Source: Asaia sp. W19 (GTDB taxonomy: Bacteria > Pseudomonadota > Alphaproteobacteria > Acetobacterales > Acetobacteraceae). From it: a stretch of 64,000 nt of DNA. Made by a program: the position numbers and the translations under genes. Each line of letters opens with the position of its first letter. Within the stretch, counting starts at the first letter, position 1. The notes beneath the pieces are model-generated. The model worked only from the letters and a program-made list of their open reading frames with translations. It was not told the origin of the DNA and did not search any database. The stretch lies in NCBI RefSeq assembly GCF_003994335.1, contig NZ_PNQZ01000013.1, positions 124,001 through 188,000 of the forward strand, read 5' to 3'. Positions 9,277 to 18,261 of the stretch are shown here, one piece after another.

Positions 9277-12111
9277 ATGAACAAGCGTATGCTGATCGAC
9301 ACCACCCACGCGGAAGAAACCCGCGTCGTGGTTATGGATGGTGATCGTCTCGAAGATTATGACATCGAAACGTCGTCCAAGAAGCAGATCAAGGGCAATA
9401 TCTATCTCGCCAAGGTCATTCGCGTAGAGCCAAGCCTCCAGGCCGCCTTCGTCGATTACGGCGGCAATCGCCACGGCTTCTTGGCGTTCAGCGAAATTCA
9501 TCCGGATTATTTCCAGATTCCTGTTGCTGACCGCGAAAAGTTGCTCGCCCTGCAGGATGAAGACCTGCGTGCCGATGAGCGCGCCGAGAATGAACAGGAC
9601 GCGCCTGCTGTGCCCGAGGCCGACACGGCCGAGACGGAAGAGTTCGAAGCCCGTCCCGAAACGGTGGGGGGTGAGCACGACACCGGTGACGAAGGCGCAG
9701 CCGCCCGTCGCACGGCGCGCTTCCTGCGCAACTACAAGATTCAGGAAGTCATCCGACGCCGCCAGATCCTGCTTGTGCAGGTCGTCAAGGAAGAGCGCGG
9801 CAACAAGGGTGCGGCGCTGACCACCTATGTCTCGCTGGCCGGTCGCTATTGCGTGCTGATGCCCAACGCCCTGCGTGGCGGCGGCGTATCGCGCAAGATC
9901 ACCTCGGACAGCGATCGCAAGCGCCTGCGTGACATCATTGCCGAGTTGGATCTGCCACGCGGCATGGCCATGATCGTGCGCACGGCCGGTGCCCAGCGCC
10001 CTGGTCCCGAGATCACCCGCGACTGCGAATACCTGCTGCAGCTCTGGGACGATATCCGCAATCACACGCTTTCATCGGTCGCGCCAACGCTGATCTATGA
10101 AGAAGCCAACCTGATCAAGCGCGCCATCCGTGACCTGTTCAGCAAGGATATCGAGGAAATCGTCATCGATGGCGAACCGGCCTGGAAGAATGCGCGCGAA
10201 TTCATGCGCCTTCTGATGCCGCACAACGCCAACAAGGTGAAACTTTGGCGCGACCAGAGCCAGAGCCTGTTCGGCCGCTATCATGTAGAAGGCCATCTGG
10301 ACGCGATCTTCTCACCCACGGCCCAGCTGAAATCGGGTGGTTATCTGGTGATCAACCAGACCGAGGCACTGGTGTCGATCGACGTGAACTCGGGTCGTTC
10401 GACCGGCCAGCGCAATATCGAGGACACGGCGGTCCGTACGAATCTGGAAGCCGCGGAGGAAGTGGCGCGTCAGCTGCGGCTGCGCGATCTTGCCGGTCTT
10501 GTCGTGATCGACTTCATCGACATGGAAAGCCGCAAGCACAACGCGATGGTCGAAAAGCGCCTCAAGGATGCGCTGCGCTCGGATCGTGCACGTATCCAGA
10601 TCGGCCAGATCTCGCATTTCGGCCTGCTCGAAATGTCGCGTCAGCGTCTGCGTCCCTCGATTTCCGAAGCCGTACTTGTACCTTGCCCGCATTGCCAGGG
10701 CACAGGTCATGTCCGCGGCGTCGAGAGCGCTGCCCTGCATGTCCTGCGCGCCGTCGATGAGGAAGGCCTGAAGCAGAAGGCCGCGGAAATCAGCGTGCAC
10801 ATCACCTCGGGGATCGCTCTTTATATCCTCAACAACAAGCGTGAATGGCTCGCTGAAATTGAGCAGCGTCACCGCATGCGCGTGTCGTTCCAGCCTGATG
10901 ACAGCCTGACCCCCGCCGATCTGCGTATCGAGCGTCTGCGTCCGCAGGTGCCTGCCGAGCAGCGGGCGGTGCGTGAGCGTGATGATCATGAGGCTGGCGT
11001 TCAGGTGGAGCCCGCAACCTCTGTCGTGCAGGAAGAGGAACTCGAGCAGGAGCTTGACGCCGCGCAGTCCAAGGAAACCCGTGACGAAAACGGTCGCGAG
11101 GAAGGTGCGCGTGAAGAGGGCGGCCGCCGCCGCCGTCGCCGCCGCCGTCGCAATGGCCGCCGCTCCGACGAGTTCCGCGATGGACAGGGCCGTGACGACC
11201 AGCAGCGCGACGCCACCGCCGAGACCGACGACGAGGCCGACGATGAGGCCGAAATTTCCGGGAACACCCCGGAACAGGCTCCCTCCGAGGAAAGCAGCCT
11301 GAGCGAGGCTGAGGCCTTGATCGTTCCGGGTCGTCGTCGCATGCGCACCCGTCGCGTTTCCCGTGAGGAGCGCGCCGAGCCGACACGTGACGCACGCCCG
11401 ACCGAGGAGCGTCGCAATACGCCGGAGCGCAAGGAAAGCCGCTGGGAGGGACCGACTCCGGCCAATCCGTTCGGTGGTGCATCGTTCGACATCTTCGACA
11501 TGATTGAGCAGGCTGAATCGCGTCTGGGGGCGCCTTCCGCGCTTAATACGGAACCCAAGCCCACATTGGCTGAATCTGTCCCGGTCGAAGCTTCGCAATC
11601 CGCCGCCGAACCCAAGGCCGAAACGTCGCGTCATGGCATCGAGGCTGAAGGGCGAAAGGGTCGCTCACGCCCGCGTCGTCGTCCTGCGGCTGCGGAGATA
11701 TCCGAGCCTGCCCCCTCTGCGCCCGTGCCGGAAGCGGCTTTGCCCGTTCCCGAGCCTGTCGCAGTGGCGGAAGCCGATCAGGAGAAGCCGGCTCCACGCC
11801 GTCGCGGTCGCCCGCGCAAGACGCCGGTTGCAGCCGAGATTGCCGAGACTTCGGGGGAGGCCGCAGCCGCAGAGGGCACACCGGTCGCCCTGGTAAGCGA
11901 ACCGGAGGCACCCAAGCCCCGCCGTGGTCGTACGCCGCGCAAGGCAGCAGACGCTGATGCCGCCCCGGTGGCCGCGGAGCCCAAGGCGCCAGCCAAGGGC
12001 CGTGGGAGCCGCAGCAAGGCAAAGGCCGAGGATGCGCCCCCCGTGGTCCAGCCCATCAATGTCGATGAGGTTGCTCCCGCCAAGCCACGTACCGGCTGGT
12101 GGAAGCGCTAA
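9277..12111 (+). CDS. rne: Ribonuclease E/G family endoribonuclease
   Basis: Endoribonuclease for rRNA processing and mRNA decay, 944 residues. The S1 domain near residues 35-160 is split by a roughly 55-residue acidic insertion, a feature of alphaproteobacterial RNase E. The catalytic aspartates are Asp369 (VSIDVNSGRSTG) and Asp412 (VVIDFIDM), 43 residues apart as in E. coli. The zinc-link CPHCQGTG has Cys470 and Cys473. The C-terminal half is disordered, with an arginine block after EEGGRR and a long Pro/Ala/Lys-rich tail, and ends in TGWWKR. The tail presumably anchors RNA and degradosome partners. Confidence 0.97.
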   Translation: MNKRMLIDTTHAEETRVVVMDGDRLEDYDIETSSKKQIKGNIYLAKVIRVEPSLQAAFVDYGGNRHGFLAFSEIHPDYFQIPVADREKLLALQDEDLRADERAENEQDAPAVPEADTAETEEFEARPETVGGEHDTGDEGAAARRTARFLRNYKIQEVIRRRQILLVQVVKEERGNKGAALTTYVSLAGRYCVLMPNALRGGGVSRKITSDSDRKRLRDIIAELDLPRGMAMIVRTAGAQRPGPEITRDCEYLLQLWDDIRNHTLSSVAPTLIYEEANLIKRAIRDLFSKDIEEIVIDGEPAWKNAREFMRLLMPHNANKVKLWRDQSQSLFGRYHVEGHLDAIFSPTAQLKSGGYLVINQTEALVSIDVNSGRSTGQRNIEDTAVRTNLEAAEEVARQLRLRDLAGLVVIDFIDMESRKHNAMVEKRLKDALRSDRARIQIGQISHFGLLEMSRQRLRPSISEAVLVPCPHCQGTGHVRGVESAALHVLRAVDEEGLKQKAAEISVHITSGIALYILNNKREWLAEIEQRHRMRVSFQPDDSLTPADLRIERLRPQVPAEQRAVRERDDHEAGVQVEPATSVVQEEELEQELDAAQSKETRDENGREEGAREEGGRRRRRRRRRNGRRSDEFRDGQGRDDQQRDATAETDDEADDEAEISGNTPEQAPSEESSLSEAEALIVPGRRRMRTRRVSREERAEPTRDARPTEERRNTPERKESRWEGPTPANPFGGASFDIFDMIEQAESRLGAPSALNTEPKPTLAESVPVEASQSAAEPKAETSRHGIEAEGRKGRSRPRRRPAAAEISEPAPSAPVPEAALPVPEPVAVAEADQEKPAPRRRGRPRKTPVAAEIAETSGEAAAAEGTPVALVSEPEAPKPRRGRTPRKAADADAAPVAAEPKAPAKGRGSRSKAKAEDAPPVVQPINVDEVAPAKPRTGWWKR

Positions 12112-12148
12112 GCACCATCAACGTTCAAAAACGAGAAAAAACGAGAAA

Positions 12149-12180
12149 AAACGGGGCGGCTCACACCGCCCCGTTTTTTT
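12149..12180 (+). terminator. Strong rho-independent terminator of rne
   Basis: AACGGGGCGG and CCGCCCCGTT pair around CTCACA and are followed by a run of seven T, 40 bases after the rne stop. Two copies of AAAAAACGAG lie just before the stem. This is the only U-tract terminator of textbook form that I found in the window. Confidence 0.95.
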
Positions 12181-12364
12181 GATCTTGATGGTGATGACAA
12201 GCCGCTCAGCTCGTACTCACATGCTCGACAGGACACCGACTGACGTTGATGAACAACGTAGCTGGTACCAGCATCCTCTCACCGCCATGTGTCGAACGCC
12301 ATGAGGTCCGCCCCGTCGTGAAGCATAAGGATCAGGACAGAGGCAGAAGCGGAATGTCTGAAAC

Positions 12365-15300
12365 TCAGAAGTCGCTTAGAGCCACGCGCTTCCAGCGATT
12401 ACTGGCAACGCAGACATAGTGATAATTGCTGTCATCCTGCGTCTGCCCCGGACTACATGCCGCGCTCGATGAGGCAGGCGTCTCCAACTTCTGGATAAGG
12501 GTTCCAACGTTCAAACGTGCAGGCTCTCCCGAAGCTGCCAGAAACTGGACAGTATCGGCCCCCTGCCCAACGAGACGCGGGTTCTGACCACCGCGGGCAG
12601 AACCGAGCTCGAGACCATGGGTGATGACCACATTGCCCTTTGCCCTCGCGACAAGACTGTAATCCATCTCGCTTCCCTTACCGACACCCAGACCAATTCC
12701 CGAGGGAATTCCCGCAGGATCGAAAACGAGCTGACCCGCTTGATGGCAGGAAATCTTGGAGGCATCGCTACAATCGGGGCGCGCAACATATTCAAGATCG
12801 TCCCCGGATTCGAGAGCACCGAGGTGATAGGACGGGTTTTCCTGCCCGTCACGAGAGACATAGCCGTGCAGGGCAACAAATTTTGAAGGCAGAGCAAAGC
12901 TGATCGTTGCTCCATTGGCCGAAATGGCCGCGGCCAGTGGCTGCGCCAGATCGATCTGCGTCACGCCTGCCCGTTCGTCCACGTTGATGGCCGTGATTGT
13001 ATTCGTTCCCTGAGGCAGCGCAGCCTGAATTGCCGCGTTAGAAGAGGTCATCTGCAGCGCCGCTGGCGAGGCGCGCAGATACCCGGCGATCACGCCCTTG
13101 ACTACAAGGTGTGTCGCGCCACGTTCCGCAGCCGCCGAGACGGCGTAGGAGTCACGGAACTCGCTACCCATGATACCCTGCCCCAACGAAATGACCGATT
13201 GTGTGTCGCCCACGTTACCGGGAGCATTTCCGTCGCGGTTGCGGAACACGTTGAAAGCAGCGTCGGAGCGAATGAGGCGGCCACCGTAAGGGAAGACACC
13301 ATTCACATCGAGACCAACGGGCATCACGTTATTACCCGCAAGGTTCAACATCCAGGAATCAGGCGAAAGAGGCAGGGTCGAACCACCCCAAGTCATGGTC
13401 AACCCGCGTGAGCTTGTTTCGCCCGGGTGGGTACCCGTCATCCAAAAATCCCACTCGTTATCGAAAGCCCGTGTCAGACCATCCACAGGACGCGTATATT
13501 GCTGAAGGCTGTAGGAGTTGAAGTTCTTCGTACTCATGCCGAAGAACAGAGCCGGATAGCGATAGCGATGTGTCTGAGTCGATTGATAGACCTTGCCATC
13601 AGGTCCGGTATAGGAAATCCCGCTGAAATCGATCTGATCGCCCTTATTGGTTCCCGGCTGACCGGTCACGCCAAATCTGTCCACGTCTGGGTGCGCCAGA
13701 GTCACGAAGCCAGCCCGCGCAGAAGATGTGCCGGGATAGAAGCTTGCCTCGACATAAATCCCGGTTCCGTCATCTCCTGTGCTGGTGTCGAGCCCCGCGA
13801 AATAGCCGTAGTAATAATTCGGATAATCCGTATTGCCGCCTTTCTCGGTGGAGGCCATTCCATTGACGATATTGGTAAACATCGACATGCGCCCCCGGAA
13901 GACAGCCGCCTCCTCGTCCGAGAGCTTGGGATAGACCACGACTTCATGGGCGTTCCTGAAACGGTAGGCATAGGCCTTACCATCCCGAGAGACGACCTTG
14001 AGGGTCAGTGTTGCGTGGGCGGCAAGATCGCTTGCAAGACTATATCCGCTCGACAGGGTCACGCGGTGATCAACGCCAATCTGGGTCTTTCCGTCAGCAG
14101 CGAAAATCGGCACATCTTCCGCGATGACCGGCGCCTCATCGACCAATGTTCCATCCTTCGTCCGGAACTTGGCGCCACTGGCGAGGCAGGTAAGGTTTGG
14201 ACCGCAAGTCGTCACCTCGGTCATATTGATGAAGCTTTGCCCTGCCTTGGCAAGCGCAAGCGTCTCATGAAGGCTGCCCCCGACGCGGTGCGTCCCGTCG
14301 GCATTGGTGATCAGCTCATTCCCACCAAGCATGTCCAGAGGGCCATTACCCTGGGAACGGGCATCGATATTGATGCCATCGGTGTTGCCAGCTCCCCCAC
14401 GATGAAAGTTTTGCGGGCCGCGCATATCGGTGAACTGATAGCAGGACCCTCCCTCATCGCCGCCGGAAGTATTCGTACACGTGGCCTTGATATGCATGTA
14501 TTGGCCATCTCGCGCACCACCCAGCATGAGCGTATCGGGATGAAGGTTACCCCAGTCAGCGCCGTTGCTCATCCAGAGGCGTGAGCGATCATTGTCTGGT
14601 GCCCCTTTGCTGAACGCATCGGCGGCAAAATAACCCGCATCCAGCAATCGGCCGCCATTCAGGACGAAGTCGCTGGCCCGGACCGGTCCATTGAAACTAT
14701 AATTATTGCCGTATCTTTGATTGGTGAAATAGACGCTGTTGCTGGCAAGGTCATAACCGATATGGACCTTCTGATTGTTTGTATCGAGGGAGAGCGTATC
14801 AAAGACAATCTCCTTACCGGGCTTGTCAAACTCAACCAAGCCGGGCTTCATACCCTCCGCATTGATCCCTCTCGCATTGACGTTGCCTTCGAAGCGAAAC
14901 TCATTGCCGTAACGATCATTGGTAAACACGAGCGCATTCTTGGTGGGGTCCCAACCGATACGCACGTAGGGATTGTTGCTATCGAGGGAGTTTGTGTTGA
15001 ATACGACGCTATTGCCTGGATTTTCCAACAAAAGGCGCGATGGCACGACGTCATCTGCGCGTAACGACGACGTTTTTATTGTGCCGTTGAAGTCGTAAAT
15101 ATTACCGTAATGATCATTGGTAAAATAAACTTTTTTCTTATCGAGGTCGTACCCGATGTGGATCTGCCGGTTATTCGAATCCGGAGACCCGGTGTTGAAA
15201 ACAATCTCCTGATTATGATCAGGAAACTCGATATGGCGGCTCACAACCGTATTATTAGACACGTCATTGGTCACGCGTCGAGTCGCGTCCAGACCAGCCA

Positions 15301-15421
15301 CACCACCTCCTTTCCCGATATCAGAGCGCTTCAGGGGCATATCATCAACCTGTGCCCAGACGGGCGCACAGGTCGCGATACCAGCGCACAAAAGCAGTGC
15401 GCGAGCACGAATATATTTCAA
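12365..15421 (-). CDS. Large secreted protein with three N-terminal repeats, function unknown
   Basis: 1,018 residues from a TTG at 15421, supported by GGAG six bases upstream. A signal peptide ends near VWAQ (residue 24). Three repeats with a 66-residue period follow (about residues 64-113, 130-179 and 196-245), each with the pattern VFNT-S-DSNN-IGYD-FTN-RYGN-FNG. A long middle part has no motif I recognise, and the last 35 residues carry two cysteines in AACSPGQ and YHYVCVASNRWKRVAL. From memory, such tails occur in secreted or tail-fibre-like proteins of acetic acid bacteria. Surface or matrix protein is the best guess; a phage-tail origin is possible, though no other phage gene is nearby. 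Confidence 0.8.
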   Translation of the reverse strand: MKYIRARALLLCAGIATCAPVWAQVDDMPLKRSDIGKGGGVAGLDATRRVTNDVSNNTVVSRHIEFPDHNQEIVFNTGSPDSNNRQIHIGYDLDKKKVYFTNDHYGNIYDFNGTIKTSSLRADDVVPSRLLLENPGNSVVFNTNSLDSNNPYVRIGWDPTKNALVFTNDRYGNEFRFEGNVNARGINAEGMKPGLVEFDKPGKEIVFDTLSLDTNNQKVHIGYDLASNSVYFTNQRYGNNYSFNGPVRASDFVLNGGRLLDAGYFAADAFSKGAPDNDRSRLWMSNGADWGNLHPDTLMLGGARDGQYMHIKATCTNTSGGDEGGSCYQFTDMRGPQNFHRGGAGNTDGINIDARSQGNGPLDMLGGNELITNADGTHRVGGSLHETLALAKAGQSFINMTEVTTCGPNLTCLASGAKFRTKDGTLVDEAPVIAEDVPIFAADGKTQIGVDHRVTLSSGYSLASDLAAHATLTLKVVSRDGKAYAYRFRNAHEVVVYPKLSDEEAAVFRGRMSMFTNIVNGMASTEKGGNTDYPNYYYGYFAGLDTSTGDDGTGIYVEASFYPGTSSARAGFVTLAHPDVDRFGVTGQPGTNKGDQIDFSGISYTGPDGKVYQSTQTHRYRYPALFFGMSTKNFNSYSLQQYTRPVDGLTRAFDNEWDFWMTGTHPGETSSRGLTMTWGGSTLPLSPDSWMLNLAGNNVMPVGLDVNGVFPYGGRLIRSDAAFNVFRNRDGNAPGNVGDTQSVISLGQGIMGSEFRDSYAVSAAAERGATHLVVKGVIAGYLRASPAALQMTSSNAAIQAALPQGTNTITAINVDERAGVTQIDLAQPLAAAISANGATISFALPSKFVALHGYVSRDGQENPSYHLGALESGDDLEYVARPDCSDASKISCHQAGQLVFDPAGIPSGIGLGVGKGSEMDYSLVARAKGNVVITHGLELGSARGGQNPRLVGQGADTVQFLAASGEPARLNVGTLIQKLETPASSSAACSPGQTQDDSNYHYVCVASNRWKRVALSDF

Positions 15422-15434
15422 TATTTTCTCCGGG

Positions 15435-15461
15435 AATATGATGCTTTATTTGCATCATATT
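15435..15461 (-). promoter_or_regulatory. AT-rich perfect inverted repeat before the repeat-protein gene
   Basis: AATATGATG and CATCATATT, nine-base arms with a nine-base loop, lie 14 bases before the TTG start and end just ahead of its ribosome site. It could be an operator or an mRNA hairpin. Two adjacent imperfect direct repeats (GAAGATATAC then GAAGAATATGC on the minus strand, 15471-15491) lie just upstream and could be a LytTR-type site. Confidence 0.45.
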
Positions 15462-15635
15462 GGAAATGTAGCATATTCTTCGTATATCTTCCAGGTCTTG
15501 ACGCTTGAGAGCCTAATTAACCGCGCTCCGCGTCCCATGCGCCAAGCGCAAATCTCAGGGCGATTTCATCGAGCCAGTCCAGATCTCGGCAGCCTGAGGC
15601 CTTTCCAGCGCAGGCTCTTTGTGACTCTTGTATAT

Positions 15636-16541
15636 TCAGTCCTTATCGAGCCAGCCTGCCTCGCGCAGACGGGCAACCTGTGCGCGTGCGACCGGCACTT
15701 CCAGCCCATTGGACAGATGCAAACGCAAAGCTCTGGGCGTTCCTTCCCAGCGGGAAACAGCGTGGCGCGCAACCCACCAGCTACGATGGACCTGTAATCC
15801 GTCACATCCGGATTGCCTCGCAACGGCATCGCGAAAGACGCCGTGCACCAGACGCGAGCCATCAGCGACATAACAGCGTATGTAATGGTCCTCCATCTGC
15901 AGCGCGTGGATGTGTTCGGGCCTGGGATAAGCGGTTCCAATACGCAGCCCCTCTCCCTGTGCTGCGCCAGACTCGGGCTGGCTTATATCGGGCGTAACCA
16001 GCTCTTGCGGCCGTGGCACGTCCCCCTTGGCAGAAATTTCGGCGCGCTTATCCCGATAACGCCGCCACAGCAGCACGCCCAGAACGCCTGGCAAGGCGAT
16101 CGCCAGAACCTGCACGTACCATATCCACCAGCCGGGCAAATGTGGGGCGATCTCTGGCCATATCGTTAAAGCGAGGTCACGCGTGATCAGAGTCTGAAAC
16201 AGGCTCAGAAACGCGGTGCCAGCTATCACTTCTATCCAGAAGAGCGCACCTCCTCGATGGAGGATGCAGGCGCTCCGCAGCAGCACGAGCGGGCCGGCAT
16301 AGAGTCCGAGCCCCGCCATGATCGAGGCAATCCAGTAAGCGACCCGGTCGAGCAGGCCGGGATTCTGATAGCTGCCATAGGGGCCGAGAATGCCGAGAAA
16401 CAACCCGACTCCCATCGACAAAGCCAAGCCTTGCAGGAGCAGGCGCGGGCGAAGCAGAGGTCCCTGTACTGCAAGACCATGGACCTGGCCGGGGTGAGAG
16501 TCCAAGGCGCTGTTCAGATCTCTCTGCTCCCCGTCTCTCAA
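15636..16541 (-). CDS. Membrane-anchored LytTR DNA-binding regulator
   Basis: 301 residues from a TTG at 16541, preceded by AAGGAGG; the frame runs up to an ATG at 16652, but that would overlap the promoter of the divergent hydrolase gene. About four membrane segments occupy the N-terminal half (LALSMGVGLFLGILG, VAYWIASIMAGLGLY, LFWIEVIAGTAFLSLF, VQVLAIALPGVLGVLLW). A C-terminal LytTR domain follows (ALQMEDHYIRCYV, VHRSWWVARHAV, VPVARAQVARLREAG). There is no receiver domain, so it probably senses a membrane signal directly. Its likely target is the large secreted protein gene immediately downstream on the same strand. Confidence 0.87.
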   Translation of the reverse strand: MRDGEQRDLNSALDSHPGQVHGLAVQGPLLRPRLLLQGLALSMGVGLFLGILGPYGSYQNPGLLDRVAYWIASIMAGLGLYAGPLVLLRSACILHRGGALFWIEVIAGTAFLSLFQTLITRDLALTIWPEIAPHLPGWWIWYVQVLAIALPGVLGVLLWRRYRDKRAEISAKGDVPRPQELVTPDISQPESGAAQGEGLRIGTAYPRPEHIHALQMEDHYIRCYVADGSRLVHGVFRDAVARQSGCDGLQVHRSWWVARHAVSRWEGTPRALRLHLSNGLEVPVARAQVARLREAGWLDKD

Positions 16542-16725
16542 ATGCTCATACCCTCCTTGCCTTGCGCCACGCGCTGACTGCCTGAGCCAAGAATGCCGTG
16601 CACGACGCGGCTTGCATACCCCGCCCAATCGCTCAGTCGCCCACTCGCCCATTCACGAAAACAGGCTGGCTGGCCACATAAATCAGAGGTTTCTGACCTT
16701 GTCTCAACAGGAGTCTGCCCTTTTC

Positions 16726-17751
16726 ATGTCGTTAAGCCGTCGCCTCCCCCTCGCCACCCTGATACTCGCCTGCTGCCTCGGCTCTGCCATGGCACAGTCC
16801 TCCCCCACGCAGAATCCCCCACACCTGGAGGTGGGGTGCCAGCATCTCGTTACACCGGAGGGGATCGAACTGGGCATCTGGTATCCGAGCGCCGATACGC
16901 CTACCTCACAAGCGCTTGGCCCGTATGCACAGGAATGCGTGATCAATGGTCCTGTACGCGATGAAAATCATGCGCTGATCGTGATCTCGCATGGCACGGG
17001 TGGCTCATGGACCAGCCACCTCGATACCGCGGCTGCGTTGGCACGGGCAGGGTATGTCGTCGCGGCCCTCACCGAGCCGGGGGATAACTGGCACGATACG
17101 GCGCACGCGAGCGATCTTGTGGGCCGGACACGGGCCATGAGTGCAGCGCTGACCTATATGCTCTCAGCATGGCCGCTTTCTGCCCATCTGGACCAAAATC
17201 GCATAGGGGCTTTCGGCTTTTCAGCAGGAGGGCTGACCGCCCTGCTTGCAGTCGGCGCCCGGCCTGATCTGACACGCGTGGCCCCCTGGTGCGCGCTCCA
17301 CGCCGCCAGCTTCACCTGCACCCTGCTCCATAAGCGCACACTGCCGACCGATGCCCGCCTCCCGTCGGTACAGGACACACGTTTCAAAGCCATGGTGATT
17401 GCAGCCCCGGCTCTGGGATTCACGATGACACGCGCCTCACTCGCACCCGTTACATTGCCCGTGCAACTCTGGCAGGCCATGAATGATGCGATCCTGCCCT
17501 CACCCGGATCTGTCGAGCCCGTGCGCGACAATCTGCCCTCGCCTCCCGAATTTCACGCCGTGAGCGGGGCCGGGCATTTCGACTTCCTGGCGCCGTGCCG
17601 GGCTGGCTATGAGGCAATGGCAATCTGCCAGAGCCTCCCTGGCTTCGACCGCGCTGCGTTTCATGCCGTATTCAACAAGGCGCTCACGGGCTTCTACGAT
17701 CGCACATTGCTGAACAGCCAAAAAAGCGGGTCGGGCATGCCCGGCCGGTGA
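16726..17751 (+). CDS. Secreted alpha/beta hydrolase (dienelactone/PAF-acetylhydrolase-like)
   Basis: 341 residues. Signal peptide MSLSRRLPLATLILACCLGSAMA, then an alpha/beta fold with oxyanion region SHGTGGSW, nucleophile elbow GFSAGG, an Asp-containing MNDAILPSPG loop and a candidate catalytic His in SGAGHFDFL. It resembles the COG4188 predicted dienelactone hydrolases. Divergent from the LytTR regulator gene. The start follows from the signal peptide; the upstream extension to 16612 lacks sense. Substrate unknown. Confidence 0.85.
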   Translation: MSLSRRLPLATLILACCLGSAMAQSSPTQNPPHLEVGCQHLVTPEGIELGIWYPSADTPTSQALGPYAQECVINGPVRDENHALIVISHGTGGSWTSHLDTAAALARAGYVVAALTEPGDNWHDTAHASDLVGRTRAMSAALTYMLSAWPLSAHLDQNRIGAFGFSAGGLTALLAVGARPDLTRVAPWCALHAASFTCTLLHKRTLPTDARLPSVQDTRFKAMVIAAPALGFTMTRASLAPVTLPVQLWQAMNDAILPSPGSVEPVRDNLPSPPEFHAVSGAGHFDFLAPCRAGYEAMAICQSLPGFDRAAFHAVFNKALTGFYDRTLLNSQKSGSGMPGR

Positions 17752-17889
17752 TCGACGAGAACGCGCGGCACAATCACCCACCGAGCATGAACCGATGGGC
17801 ATCGGACCGGCATGACGGGCGTCAGCATGCCTGTCAGTCCAGCCCTGCAGAAGACGATAGGGCAGTTCCAGGAACGAGGGTGAGTGCGA

Positions 17890-18261
17890 TCAGCGGCAGA
17901 CGCTGGGGGCGCCCGTTGCCGCGATATAGGTGCCGGTCAGTGGATTGAAGCAGGCATTTTGCGGGCAAGTGCTGCCTGAGGCGAGACCATCGCTGAAAAC
18001 CTGCCCACCCATACGGTTCGTCTCCTGCTGTACCGCGCCGCAAAGCGGCGTGTTCACCGGGGCAGAGGGATCGTTGGTCAGTTGCGCCTCATTGGCGGGA
18101 GGCGGTGTCTCCCCTGTCATGCCGGGGGCGAAATCCTGCGGCGGGATGCGCGCATGGACCTGGTTCTGCACAGGCTGCGGCGACGCCGCGTCTTCGCACC
18201 CCGCGAGAAGAGCGAGTGACAGCGCTGCTGCAGCAGCTGCCCTGAAATGTGAGCGCATCAT
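17890..18261 (-). CDS. Small lipoprotein, function unknown
   Basis: 123 residues. Signal sequence with lipobox LLAGC (Cys at about residue 22), then a Pro/Gln-rich stretch and four further cysteines in the C-terminal half (LCGA, STCPQNACF, SVCR), suggesting disulphides in the periplasm. The ATG overlaps the stop of xseA as ATGA, so translation is coupled to xseA. No known family recognised. Confidence 0.72.
   Translation of the reverse strand: MMRSHFRAAAAAALSLALLAGCEDAASPQPVQNQVHARIPPQDFAPGMTGETPPPANEAQLTNDPSAPVNTPLCGAVQQETNRMGGQVFSDGLASGSTCPQNACFNPLTGTYIAATGAPSVCR

Noticed and set aside
10312-11634. 440-residue minus-strand ORF
   Set aside because: Antisense shadow of rne, whose catalytic residues are all present on the plus strand.
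13427-14584. 385-residue plus-strand ORF
   Set aside because: Lies wholly inside the minus-strand repeat-protein gene, which has a signal peptide, repeats and a ribosome site.
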